The notes beneath the pieces are model-generated. The model did not search any database. It had not been told where the DNA came from and saw nothing but the letters and a program-made list of their open reading frames with translations. From contig CAMRHE010000157.1 of NCBI GenBank assembly GCA_947044405.1, forward strand, positions 1,200,501 to 1,264,500: a DNA stretch of 64,000 nt, given 5' to 3'. A program made the translations under genes and the position numbers. Each line of letters starts with the position of its first letter. Position 1 is the first letter of the stretch. Shown one piece after another: positions 28,150 through 39,977 of the stretch. The stretch is from Leptodactylus fallax. Lineage: Eukaryota; Chordata; Amphibia; Anura; Leptodactylidae.

Positions 28150-29900
28150 GTGTAATCGGTCGTTTGCAGCTAGCCTATTTACGACTGGCTCAAAGGTGAT
28201 CTCAAAACCAAAAAACTGTATTAGGCATGCATCTATCGCTCCCTTGCTCTTCAATAAGAGGTCAGCTGAGATGTGTATTATGAGTAATGTACCCCTTACA
28301 ATTATAAAGAATATTAAAATTCATCTTCAGGGTACGGACATGTGTTGTGGCAACTTGGATAACTTTCAACATTCTCATCATTTATAGTAGAGGTTACATT
28401 ATGCCATATAAAAGACATTCCAGACAATGTTGGAATGACCCACCAGAGTCCCAAAAGATCCTTCTGTGGACCCAGACTCTACCACAGTAATGGCTCAGTG
28501 GAAGACTCCTAAAGGACTCCTAGGGTACTGTGGTCTGTTTCCTAGTAGTTGTTGGAGGGCCCCAGAATCATTTTATCATCTGGGCCCAAGGAACCTCAGT
28601 CCAACAATGATTCCAGATCTTATCTATAAACACCAACATTTTGCAAATTGTCCCTGGAAATTACTTTAATTTGTGAAGAATCTGTGGTGACATTTTTCTA
28701 TAGTATTCTGTAGATTAGTTTGTAGCTCCTTAATGAACTTGTGTGTATTCCCCCTAGTGCAATAAGTTCTCTGCCAATAATGTAACTTACATATGCACTA
28801 TAATAATTTTTAGTTTTTACAAACCATCTTCTTGCTTTATTCATCATATGGATAATCGTGTGCTGGCACTGTCTGTCTTTTCGTGAGAACCTCAGCCTTA
28901 GACCCTTATGGTTTCCCAAAGCAGTTGTTTCCACGGATAAAACAGTAATGTATATATACATTTCAGTCTCACTTAAGTTCACAGTTGAATTAATTTTTTG
29001 AAACAGGCCATTATATACTTGGTGAATGTGTCATTGAAGGATAGTGACCTCTTTGACATAGAAAGGACATGTTGTCTGTGCCAGAGCCGGAATAATGAGG
29101 GATTGCAGATGCAAGGAGTCAACACAGCTTCTATATGTTGTGTGAGAGTCCTGAGCCTGCTTGGGAAAAGAGCCTGCTAAATGAAGCATAGAAGTGGAAC
29201 ATGGTATTCAGGAAAAACCATATAGTGTCTATATCTTATATGTGATAACTTGATGTGTATGCTGAGATTCACTGGATATCTGAAGGGACATTCTAGTTCT
29301 TAGTTGTTAGAAATATTTCTATAGACATGGAAAGAAATGCCTACATATTTTTTTAAAATTCCTTTTATTATTCGGAATACAATCTGGGTCACAATCTGAA
29401 ATTAGTAGGGGGGAAGATCAGAACCAATGTCAGGAAATGTTACCGATATTTCACTGAAAGGATAGACTTGAATCAAACTTCTAGCAGATGTAAGTGAATT
29501 TAAGTACACCAGGGATACACAAGTCTATCAGAAGATAAAAAAGGAAATAATATAAGGGCAGATTAGATGGACAATGTGGTCTTTTTCTGCCATCAGTCTT
29601 CTATGTTTCTATTAATATTCATTTAGAACATCAGATTGTAAATTGTCTTTTACTTGCATATAGATTTTATTAATTCTGTAGGTACATTTAAAGATGACAT
29701 TTCAGCAAGTACAAAATGCTAACTGGCAAACATCATTTTATTGTCACTGTGCCCCTTGAACAATTTCACTTTTTTATCTTAAATTTAAAATGGATATTTA
29801 ACCTTTCATTTTCTATGGGAAAAACAAAAGGTTACTGCCTGCTTGGAGAATCAGAGCTAACTTACCTGCAACCTCCCAAAGGCAATATCTTTTAAACAGG
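28150..29900. other. Intergenic, nothing recognised
   Basis: Between the CKMT1 poly(A) signal and the first intergenic MITE. Only short frames without family resemblance were seen. Confidence 0.5.
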
Positions 29901-29915
29901 TGGATAACAGATTTA

Positions 29916-30116
29916 CGCTAGGTTCACACTAGCATTTGGCATTCCGTTCTTCAGTACCTCTTGGGGACCTGAAGAACAGAAATCTAATCCACTGCGTTTC
30001 CGCCTGAAAAATGTGGAGAAAAAAGTCCTGCTTGTAGGACTTTTCTCTCTGCATTTTTCAAGCGGAATGGGGTCGGAAACCCCCAACAGAGACGAGCGCT
30101 AGTGTGAACCTAGTCT
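29916..30116. repeat. Palindromic MITE with TAGGTTCACACTAGC ends
   Basis: GCTAGGTTCACACTAGC on the left and GCTAGTGTGAACCTAG on the right, with AAAAAGTCCTGCTTGTAGGA as hairpin centre. Relatives: 8497-8735, 44850-45075 and 57008-57215. Confidence 0.8.
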
Positions 30117-31164
30117 TTAAAAAAAAAAAAAATTGAACAGGGATGCAGCAGCAGTAAAATGATATGTTTAGCATTTTGTATCGGTGACAGTTACTTTTTA
30201 AAGGGGTTGTCCAGCCACAGGATTTGGGTAAACTTGCTGATCGGTAGGTGTCCCACTGCTGGGACCACCACAGATCTTAAGAACTGTGTTGCACCCTAGT
30301 TTTGAATGGAGCGACTCGTCAGACAATACACGCCGCTCCATTCATATGAATAGAGACTGCCAGAGATAACTGAGTGTTTAAGTATAGGAAAATATTCAGT
30401 CTGGGCAGTTTTGTGAATAGCTGATTTGCTCAGTAATTCATACCAAGAGGCTGGTGTCAGTATTAAAATTCTCATGGCAATAATAATTGCCATTAAGAAA
30501 TTTCTGCCCCCATTCGTGTAGCTCTCCACTTTCTGTGATTGGGACCAATGCTCTGCCCTGCCAAAATAAAGAGTGAACACTGCAGTTGTTCAGTCATAGC
30601 TGCAGAATCCTCTGTTTCGCTGCTCTGATCTCTCTCAGCGAAGGGAAGTAACAGGAAGTTGACATGTTTAGAACATAAAGTTCAGATTCCTGGTAAAAAA
30701 AAAAAAGGACACATTGCTGGTGACTAAGGAGATGGGTAATCCGGGTAATCCTTTAGACACCATGTTATGGTGAACCGACAGCCTCTTCAATACATTAGAC
30801 CACTGGGAATAACAATTATGCTGTACTATACTGAACCACCATGGAATGCTGACATTGTTCTTTTACTGACAGGGATGCTGACATTACCCTCTTTTGCCCC
30901 TAGACCACTAGGCATGCTTCAATTAACCACTTTGCAGCCTTTGATATTAGGGATATTGGTAACAAATCTTTCAGTAAACTATACCCCAGTGATATTACAT
31001 AATAAAAACATTTTGAATTCATCTGGTAATTCTTGGTGGAAAAGGTTGAGACCCAAGAGGAAATAAACCCAGATATAACCAATGTTATTGCAACTGCTCA
31101 AACATTCACTTTGAAGATTAGTAGTAGGAATTGCTCACATACCAATCGCATGAATATTACATAA

Positions 31165-31566
31165 TAAAATGTTATTAATGTTATCTGGGCTAGAAATATT
31201 GATGACTTATCCTAAGGATAGGTCATCCATACCATATAGATGGGTTCCAACGCCCAACATTCCCACTTATCAGCTGTTCTTAGCAGCTGATAAACAAAAT
31301 GGAGCAGGAATCAGAACAGCTCTATTTTCAGCATAGTGGTCAGACCAGGTACTGCAGATCTGATTCCATTCATTTGAATGAGACCTAACCTGCAGTAAAT
31401 TGGTTCAGCCACTACACAGAAAACAGCACTGTCTGTTTCCTGTTCCATTTTCTGAGTTACTGTTGTGAACAGATAATTGATGGAGGTGGCGGGTGGCAAT
31501 CTGATATTAGTCACCTATTATTAGGATGGGTCATTCATATTTTTAGTGTGGAAAACCCCTTTAAAG
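31165..31566. repeat. Palindromic MITE, intergenic
   Basis: Left part CTTATCCTAAGGATAGGTCA and right part ATTAGGATGGGTCATTCATA, ending GAAAACCCCTTTAA. A related copy lies at 45660-46030 (starting AAAGGGGTGTTCTGGTCT). The middle contains ATCAGCTGTTCTTAGCAGCT. Confidence 0.6.
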
Positions 31567-33200
31567 AAGACCATAGACTGTATTGATCTGTTACTGGGCA
31601 TCTGATACTAGTAAATCTATTTTATGGCAATTAGTTATGCAATATTATTCACTTAGTTTTACTCTGCACTATATTAAGTTCACAAATACAAGTGATCACC
31701 TAGTATTTTCTGTAACCTACACCTCATATTATTGTTTTTATGGAACCCATTCAACTGAGATTATACTAAGAACCACTAACAATTTTATATTTGCATCACT
31801 AGTAGAATTTTATTAAAAATCCATATTGGACATATAAGCAATGTTTTACAAAAACATTTCCTAATGTGCCGGCCAGCTAGGCCTGGACAGCGAAGCTCAG
31901 TGAAGCAATAAAAGCAGCACCATCATGTAAAGAGCAGGATGCCAGGCAACAAGTGACCTCACATTGTTCTCACCTGTAAACACAGAAAACATAAAAAATA
32001 TGTAAATTATAGGATGCACAGTATAAAGTCACACTAAAATAAAGACTTGTTCTGAGCTAGGATTGACCAAATATTTAAAATTATTCAGTTTTGAATAAAT
32101 GGCGTTTGTCTCAGTGAACTAAACTGGCCGCCTCTACATGTATTGCACAGTGAAAATACAAAAGACACACATGTCTGAGAGTCACTGTGATGTTCTGACA
32201 TCAACTGACATCACTACACAGCGTCAGCCAATAGACAGTGGTAGGTGGACACTTTACAGTGCTATTGTCAATTACAGCATATAAGGTACTGTGGGCTGGA
32301 ACTTGAGGCATTTCAGTGATGGGTGAAGTAGGTATGGATGTATTATTCATCATTGCATGAGCCAAACCAATTACTCCATTTTCTGCAATACACAGCACTG
32401 AGTGCAGTAAAGGCTGCAATACAGCTAAAAAATCTCAGAAGTAGGGAAATGAAAACAAAGTTTAGTCATATTTAATCAATTACAGGCAGATTACTGATAG
32501 AAATCATAGATAGAAGTGAGGGAGAATATCTGTGCTGTGTGAGCCAGACTGCTACAGTAGTACAGACAGACATAGGACAGTTAATCCTTTCATTGCCAAT
32601 AATCTAATTTTGTCTGTTTGACTATTAATAGCCTATCTTTAGAATAAGCAATCAATATCAGATCAGTGTAGGTCAGACTCCCAGCACCTCCACCAAATAG
32701 CTGTTTGAAGAGGCTGCGGTGATGTGGAGAGGCCTATGCCTCTTTCATTGTCTACCAGTTACAGCTCTGTACATTTGGTATTGACTGTGCAGCTTTGGCC
32801 TATGAAAGTGAATGACATTGAGCAGCAGTACCAGGTGTGTCCACTACAAAATTGGTGTACCTGGTGTGAGAAGGTGACAGGCAGAATACAGGAGTCCCGC
32901 TATATCAGCCCCAGGTTTCTGACATACGTGTGGTCCAGGGCGGGACTGGAATAGGCTTCAGCCGTAGGTGTAGGTCCTAGGCTCATTACTGGGCCATAAA
33001 AGCCTACACTTCAGGACAGATCCTGGGAGCGAGAGGAGGCGCCTGGGTCTGTCCTGAGATACTGAGAATCTGGTGAGACGATACTGTGCTATTTTGTTTG
33101 TTTGTGTGGCTGGTAGTAAGCCACACATATAGTTAGCTTTAACTTGTTTAGTTAGTGCTTGGACGAGCAGGGTTTTTTTTTACGTTTTGCCTGAAGTTAA

Positions 33201-34599
33201 AGGGGTATTCCCATGAACATAAGCATTTTTAAATTTATAGATAGTTAAAAGTTAAACATTTTTGCAAATATAAGTAATTAAACATTTTGCAGAGTCTTAA
33301 CGATTTTCTCTAAATATCTTATGGTCACAGGTTGTTGTCTTGATAGGTTGCCAGTGGATACGACCATGAATCCAGGAACTTTCTAAGGTCAGAAAGTCAG
33401 CTATCATGTCCTTATAGTTGCTGTGATATCTTCTGATACATGTAGTGTTCCTGCCTGATAACCTGGCTACAATAAGAAAATCATTGCTAGGTTCCTGACA
33501 AGTCCCAGACCATAGAAAGTTTCTGCATTTGTGGTCGTATCCATTGGCAACCGATCAAGACCACAGACTGTCACCACTAAGATGGTTAGAGAAAATCTTT
33601 AAAACACTTGTGATGATTCTGCTTAAGTGTGGCTATAACTCAGCTGTATTTTGGTCTCTGGGTAGCGTATTTCTCTCTAGTTCCATTTATTCATACTGTG
33701 CGCAGCTATGAGCCTAGGTGTATATTGGCAGTAGTGGCCGGGCTGGAACAATAGGGCTCCATTGAATTCATACACAGTCCTGGCTGATCAAACAAACATG
33801 CATTGTCCAGCTGCACTGGTTGACCAGATATGGCTGATAACATTGTATCAGGTCATTTGGTCTCATCTACATACAAAAGATCTGGATTTGAGTGGATTAT
33901 TCTATGAGACCAGCTGCCGCCGGTGACCTCATTCTGGGAGGTGGCATAAAGGGTATGAAAGATGAGGTAAGAGTCAGTGGGAGGAGATTATGCTATAGAG
34001 TTGATGCTATGGAGATCATGCTAGGGAGTTGACACAGACAGACCGTGAGGAGAGGCTGCTGTGATGAGATTCTGTTGAGACTACTGGACTAATGCTGAGA
34101 TTCCTGTGAAAAGCATGCAGGCTGGATTATTGTTTTAATGCCACATGCTAAACGGCCTCCACTGGTTACTCACACCTGCATGTGTGAGTGTTGGACTACA
34201 GAACCACATCAAGGACATGTGTGGTAAAGTAATTATTTCACCTTTAATCCCTTTTATTTTATTTGTACTGTATCTTGTAACTAGTAACTGTTAATGCTTG
34301 CATATATCTGCATATCTGTTCTGAACTGTATATGTTAGATTTTAATACCGACCCATTTAGGGGTTAATAAATATATAAAATTTAGAAGGCTTGTCTTGTA
34401 TTTATCTTGTGAACCCGGCACTCACTGGCGGTGAGTGTGGTTTTTATATGAAAGAGGACTCAGGGTGTGGCCAAAGCGGTTTGGCGCACTGAGGATCTTT
34501 CACAACACTGCAGAATTTTTAACTACTTATATTTGCAAAAATGTTTAACTTTTAATTATCTACAAATATAGATATGATTATGTTCATGGGAATACCCCT
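33201..34599. mobile_element. TTAA-flanked MITE nested in the outer LTR
   Basis: Ends AGGGGTATTCCCATGAAC and its reverse complement, flanked by TTAA at 33197-33200 and 34600-34603. Without its own insertion it is about 498 bp and closely resembles the copy at 38228-39864. Both halves are near mirror images. TTAA duplication and AGGGG-type ends resemble the T2/Kolobok-like MITEs described in Xenopus; the assignment is inference. Confidence 0.82.
33609..34504 (+). mobile_element. Inner solo LTR, 5-bp target duplication
   Basis: 896 bp, beginning TGTGATGATTC and ending TTTCACA, flanked by ACACT at 33604-33608 and 34505-34509. Deleting it and one ACACT restores the MITE sequence aaaacactgcagaattt. 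An AATAAA lies at 34366-34371. No coding sequence is present. Confidence 0.85.
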
Positions 34600-35221
34600 T
34601 TAAGGCTGTATTTTATTTTGTACCTGAATTGAAGGTTTATTTATTTTGCTGTTCTTCTAAATAAACCTGTTTGCACCAGATTTTTGTGTCCCTGTCTCTG
34701 ACTGGTTGGGTCCGCACCACTGATGCTACCGAGCTACCTTCCCCACACTGGTAAACAATGAAGGAACCCCTTCAATCAGATGATGGGGGAAATTGAAGTT
34801 TGGATGGCGGGCATCGGACGTCCACCAATCTGATACAGATGGCTTATCTTAAGGATAGGTCATCAATATCTTAGAAAACCCTATGAAAATAACTAAACTG
34901 ACTGCTTACTGGTTTCTTCTAAAGCATTTTGGAGAACATGTAGCTGGTTGTCCCGGGTGTTGGACTCCCACCAATTGCATATTTAAAAAAAAACCTTTTA
35001 ACAGATTGTACAAAAATAATGACACTTTGTTTTTCTCTCCTCCCCTAATCTACATGAATGCTGCCCATCTTGGCTGCCATTTGGAATAGGTGGGAATCAT
35101 ACAATTAGGTCAGGATCACTTGGACTTCCTCACTGTTCTCCCATCCACCATCTTGTTTCCCAGTGTGTAAATCTAATGAGCCTCATAAATAGAGGAGATG
35201 ATAGTTATAATATGTTGTACC

Positions 35222-35887
35222 TGTAAGGGAATCGCTAGAGGAGCGATTCCCCAGTAGCTGCTGGAGAACCCTGGAGGCAGGGGCACAACAAGACAGTGAG
35301 CCCTAAGCTGAACCCCCCCACTGTCCTTGGCTAACTTGCCTGATCTGTCCTAGGTGACAGCCAGCAACAAGTCGACAGTCCCTGCTTACAATAAGTGATA
35401 CACAGAACGCAGACAGGACGAACAACAACAAAGGGAGGTCAGCTAGCCAAGGGGTCGGTAACAAACGAGCAATGCAGTACAGAATCACAATCCAAGAGAA
35501 AAGTCAAAGGTAAGCCAGTGGTCAGGAAATCAGAAGAAAAGGTAACAAAGAACAAGGAGTAATAGCCAGTACGCGTAATGCAATAACCAGCGACCATGTG
35601 AGGGCTGACAACCTGTTTATAGAAAGACAGGACCTTCCCCAGACTGGATTGGTAGACAGGCTGTCAATCACACAGGCAAGGCTGAGATTAACTATTAGAG
35701 GAGCAGAGAGAAACAAAGATGCAAGAGACGGGTGTGTCTGAAATTCAATTACAGACAGGAGGTATTAGGACAGTGTTCAGACTGAGCAACAAGAAACCTA
35801 CGCAAGGAGTCAAACTGAACACGCCTCCTTTGCCGCAGCGTGCAAGCAGAGGGTGGCGCAGAGACCCGAACAGGCAGAGACGTTACA
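35222..35887 (-). mobile_element. Possible LTR-like element
   Basis: Bounded by TGTAAGGGAATC and GACGTTACA, a TG...CA pair, with a TATA-like TCTATAAACAG on the - strand. No clear target duplication was found (gtacc versus ctccc), so boundaries are uncertain. Confidence 0.4.
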
Positions 35888-36089
35888 CTCCCTGTTTTTT
35901 GGGATTTTTCAATTGATAACTTATCACTAGCTTTATATGTCCAGGCACAATCTGCATGTTAAAGGACACGACTGGTGACGGCTCATACAGCTTTATATAT
36001 GTGTAATGTAACCTCTATTACAAAATTGTCTGACCATTGTATAAGCAATGCTACCTCCGATGCCGCCCCTGCTACCTCTTGTGTCACCC

Positions 36090-36262
36090 CCTCTACCTCA
36101 TAGATTGTAAGCTCTTGCGAGCAGGGCCCTCAGTCCCATTGTGTGAATTGACTATTTCTTTGTAATGTATCTTATTTGTCAGTACTTGAACCCTACAAAT
36201 TGTACAGTGCTGCGGAATATGTTGGTGCTATATAAATAAAATGTATTATTATTATTATTAGG
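36090..36262 (+). repeat. LINE 3' tail
   Basis: Shares AGCTCTTGCGAGCAGGGCCC and GTGCTGCGGAATATGTTGG with the LINE at 4.5 kb and ends in (TTA)n. Confidence 0.75.
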
Positions 36263-36394
36263 AAAGGTCATCAATTGAACAACTGTAGGTGTCTAACATC
36301 TGGGATCCCACGGATCAGCTGTTTGAAGAGTGAGTGGCACTCCCCGAGTTCTGCTTCTGCTTCATAGACCATGTGGCGTCATGTTCATCGGTCA

Positions 36395-36964
36395 TAAGAT
36401 GGCTGATGCCACTTTCTTCAACTCGGTAGTGGCATCAGCCATCTTCTTTGGAGTGGCCTGCTGGGGGAGCAGTATATCAACCAGGGACAGAAATAAACTT
36501 GACAAGCTGATTAGAAGGGCCAGCTCTGTCCTGGGGGGCCCACTGGACCCAGTGCAGGTGGTGGGTGACAGAAGGATACTGTCCGTGGTGAGCTCCATGC
36601 GGGAGAATAACTCCCATCCCATGCATGAGACTGCGATTGCGCTGGGCAGTACTGTCAGTGACCGACTGCTCCACCCTAGGTGTGAGAAGGAGCGCTATCG
36701 GAAGTCTTTCCTCCCCACCGCGGTTAGGCTGTACAACCAACACCGACCTAAGCGGAGATCATTACATACAGAGAACTGAAATATCTCTCTGCCTGTTAAA
36801 TCCCCCCCCCCACCCTGCTACGTCCTATCTGTCTGTCTGCTATTAATGTAATGCATCTCACCTTGGAACATTCCTGTACATGTTGTATTTGTATTTGTAT
36901 CTGCTTATCTTATCTTTGCTGCTGTAACACACTGAATTTCCCCACTGTGGGACTATTAAAGGAC

Positions 36965-36998
<34 letters not shown>
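36395..36998 (+). mobile_element. L2-like LINE 3' fragment
   Basis: An open stretch (to about 36779) contains GVACWGSSISTRDRNKLDKL, IRRASSVLGGPLDPVQVV and RCEKERYRKSFLPTAVRLYN, characteristic of the C-terminus of L2-type LINE ORF2. It is followed by CTGAATTTCCCCACTGTGGG and a (TTA)n tail at 36964-36998. It interrupts a palindromic repeat whose parts lie at about 36262-36394 and 37000-37412. Confidence 0.85.
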
Positions 36999-36999
<1 letters not shown>

Positions 37000-38227
37000 G
37001 ACCTGATCCATTGGGATGAGCTGCGATACCAAGCACAAACTCTGCACAAATGTATGGCACTGTGCTTGGTTAGTACTGAAGAGGCATGTCTTTCCATTGC
37101 GAGTTTGACTCGCTTTCTCCTGTCATGCAGACCTTATTGGCTTACTCCTTTCTGGGTACAATCCGTTTCTGATGAAGTTCTGTTTTAGACCGAAATGTTA
37201 CATATGATGACTTGGGACTGTTATCTCACTGAATAAAATTTTTCTAAACTGCAAAGATTCCGTGAGTGCCAAGTTTTTGCATATATTGTGACAACAGAAT
37301 GGAACCCGACTCAAGCATCCAACAACGGTGGAGGGGAGTGACGTGCATCCTTGTTGTTTTGAAAGTATCCTAAAGATAGGTCATCAATTAATAATTAACT
37401 GGAATACCCCTTTAAGAAAGAAAGACACAATCAAAATATATAATATATTTAGGAGGGTCTTACTAAACTAAAGCAGTGAACAGTGGTGACAGGTGACAAT
37501 TAAATGGAGAGTTCTAGCCCACTTTTTAGGCTTATTGTCCTATACCCTTAACAACAGTACCACCTGCAGTGCCTTGAGGGTCATCATGCTGCCCATACAC
37601 ATTGGCTAAATATAGGTGGATCCAATAGACAACCTACGTTTATAAGGGCTTCCTGACCCTGTCCCTCAACAGTACATCTCCGGGGGGAAAAAGGAGGGGG
37701 TCATAGTTATGTTGCATTTCAGCATGCCTGAAAATGTTTATCTCTCTATCTCTGCTTAAAGTACCATGTAAAGTGTGCCATTCCTCTGTTATTCCCTCTG
37801 GTAAATTATGAACTGTCACATAGTGTGTGGCTTGGTCGTGGCTCCTTGTTGCAGTCACTAGTAGGCAGCCGGACACTGAAGCTATGATAAGCCACAGATG
37901 TAGACTGGGTTCAAATTTGGTCTAAGGACAAGACAGCAATCAGTCAGAGTAAGATGCCAAAGCTTTTAAACCACAAGTCCCAAGGAATGGTAAGAATAGG
38001 CAGAGGCAATAAGCAGAGTCCAGGAACAGAACATGAGCAGAGTCACACACAGACAATCAAGGCAAAGGTGTAGCAGGTGGGAGACAAGACAGCACAGCCT
38101 ATACTAACTTGATGCTCAGCACTAGATAAATGTGAAAGCTGGATTAAATTACAAGGTCAAATGGTTTGGAAGGGACTAGGACTAGGACTATCTGCAAGGC
38201 AGTGGAGCACTGCGCTAAAAGAGTTAA

Positions 38228-39864
38228 AGGGGTATTCCCATGAACATGTAAGATGGGGAAACAGCCCTCATGTTATGAATGTACCTGTTTCTATAAATAA
38301 GTTTATTTTTTTTATAAACTGACATTTGTTTGTTTGACCACAAGAGGCCACTGTTACCTCAGAAATGGGAAGGACTGTAATGCTGTAATTCCCTGGAGTA
38401 GTGATTGTGGAGACCCTGTTCTGCAGAGGTGGATCAAGAAGGAGCAGAGTGTGTGTGGCAACCATCTTAAGAGTTTGCTTTTGAGCTTTTAGAAGAAGAA
38501 GCACTGAAGTGACAGGAAAAAAAATTCCTAAGGAATCAGATATATAACAAGGGGGTGCTGAAGCAGAGACTGTTCCAGGGTTTGTTCAGACAGCATCCTA
38601 AATTGAAGATTGCTATCAAGGACACGGCTGAGAAGTGGCCCTGTCAGTGAGATCGCATGTTTTCTGGATGAGCCCCGCTTCCAGCTGCTCCAGTCCAAGG
38701 CGAAAAGGTACACAACAAAGCCGGATCAGTAAGAGAAGTAATCGTGCACGCACCGCATTACAATGTTTTGCTTGGGACTGAGTAAGGGCCTGTAGTTAGA
38801 CTAGTTAGGCATACTCATCTTCACAGGCCACACTACTGGTGAATTATCTACCTATTCGGTAGTAAGGACTAAGACTCAGAGAATTCTATAGACTTGTAAC
38901 TCTCATAGAGGAGCTTCTGAGGAAATCTAGAAGCAACATTTTATACATTGTCACATTTCTTTTGCTAGCAAGCTGACCTACTATTATATTTACTCGGTTG
39001 TACTTTGTGGGGAATAGGGGTAGTTTGATAAACTTGTAAGCTCTTCTGTTATACCGCCAGTGCCCCTATCGCACTCACTGAATTGTTCCTGTGACTAGGG
39101 TGATAAAAAGGTAACAAGCGGCTGGTTAGTAGCAGACTGCAGATAGGTATAAGCTTGGAGTGTTTTGGAGCTGCACATGAGAGGGCACCGTGCTGTACAA
39201 CACCAGGGCCTCAGCTTCCTGGCTGAGTGTATGTAAATAGTTGAGAGTGTTTTTTTGGTAAAGAGGTGTTTCTGCACAAAGTAAAATCTTGTTTTTTACT
39301 AAATTGATTTGTAGTCACTTCCTTTGTTCGTGACTTCACTGAATCCTGGGGAGCCCACCCCGGTACACAGTTTACAAACATAATCATATCTATATTTGTA
39401 GATAATTAAAAGTTAAACATTTTTGCAAATATAAGTAGTTAAAAAATTCTGCAGAGTTTTAAAGATTTTCTCTAACTATCTCAGAGGTGACAGATGGTTG
39501 TCTTGATCAGTTGCCAATGGATACGACCACAAATGTAGAAACTTTCTATAGTCTGGGACTCGTCAGAAACCCAGCCATGATTTTCTTATTGTAGCTGGGT
39601 TATCAGGCAGGGACACTACATGTATCAGAAGATATTCCCGGCCACAATAAGCAAATCATAGCTGATTTTTTGACCATAGAAAGGTCCTGCATTCATGGTT
39701 GTATCCACTGGCAACCGATCAAGACAACAACTTGTGTCCACAAGATATTTAGAAAAAATCTTTCAAAAAAACCTGCAAAATGTTTAAATACTTATATTTG
39801 CAAAAATGTTTAACTTTTAATTATCTACATATTTAAAAATGGTTATGTTCGTGGGAATACCCCT
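38228..39864. mobile_element. Second copy of the same MITE, split by an LTR
   Basis: TTAA at 38224-38227 and 39865-39868 with the same AGGGGTATTCCCATGAAC ends as 33201-34599. The MITE sequence is interrupted after GAACA at 38246 and resumes at 39381, leaving about 500 bp of MITE. Confidence 0.82.
38247..39376 (+). mobile_element. Solo LTR inside the second MITE copy
   Basis: 1130 bp, TGTAAGATGGGG... to ...CAGTTTACA, flanked by AACA at 38243-38246 and 39377-39380. Removing it gives catgaacataatcat, which agrees with the MITE ends elsewhere. It is a different LTR from the ones at 32.9 and 33.6 kb. No gag, pol or env remnants are seen. Confidence 0.8.
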
Positions 39865-39977
39865 TTAATGAATACAGGCAGAAGCAAGAGAGTTCTAATT
39901 CTGACAGTGAAATATAGCTCTCTCTCAGAGGACCTTTCATGAACTCCAGTTATTTGCATCCTGTAAAAGGCGCCACT

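Larger units (their letters stand above)
32865..34747 (+). mobile_element. Outer solo LTR, 4-bp target duplication, interrupted
   Basis: Begins TGTGAGAAGGTG and ends TTCCCCACA, flanked by CTGG at 32861-32864 and 34748-34751. An AATAAA at 34660-34665 lies in the 3' part. Removing the nested insertion at 33201-34603 leaves about 480 bp. No internal retroviral or gag/pol sequence is seen, so this is a solo LTR of an endogenous retrovirus or LTR retrotransposon. Confidence 0.75.
32620..34880. repeat. Palindromic MITE split by the outer LTR
   Basis: Its left part (32620-32864, with GATCAGTGTAGGTCAGACTC) and right part (34748-34880, with CTTATCTTAAGGATAGGTCA) form opposite arms of one inverted-repeat element interrupted by the LTR at 32865-34747. 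Related copies are at 8.8-9.1 and 36.3-37.4 kb. The outer limits are approximate. Confidence 0.55.
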
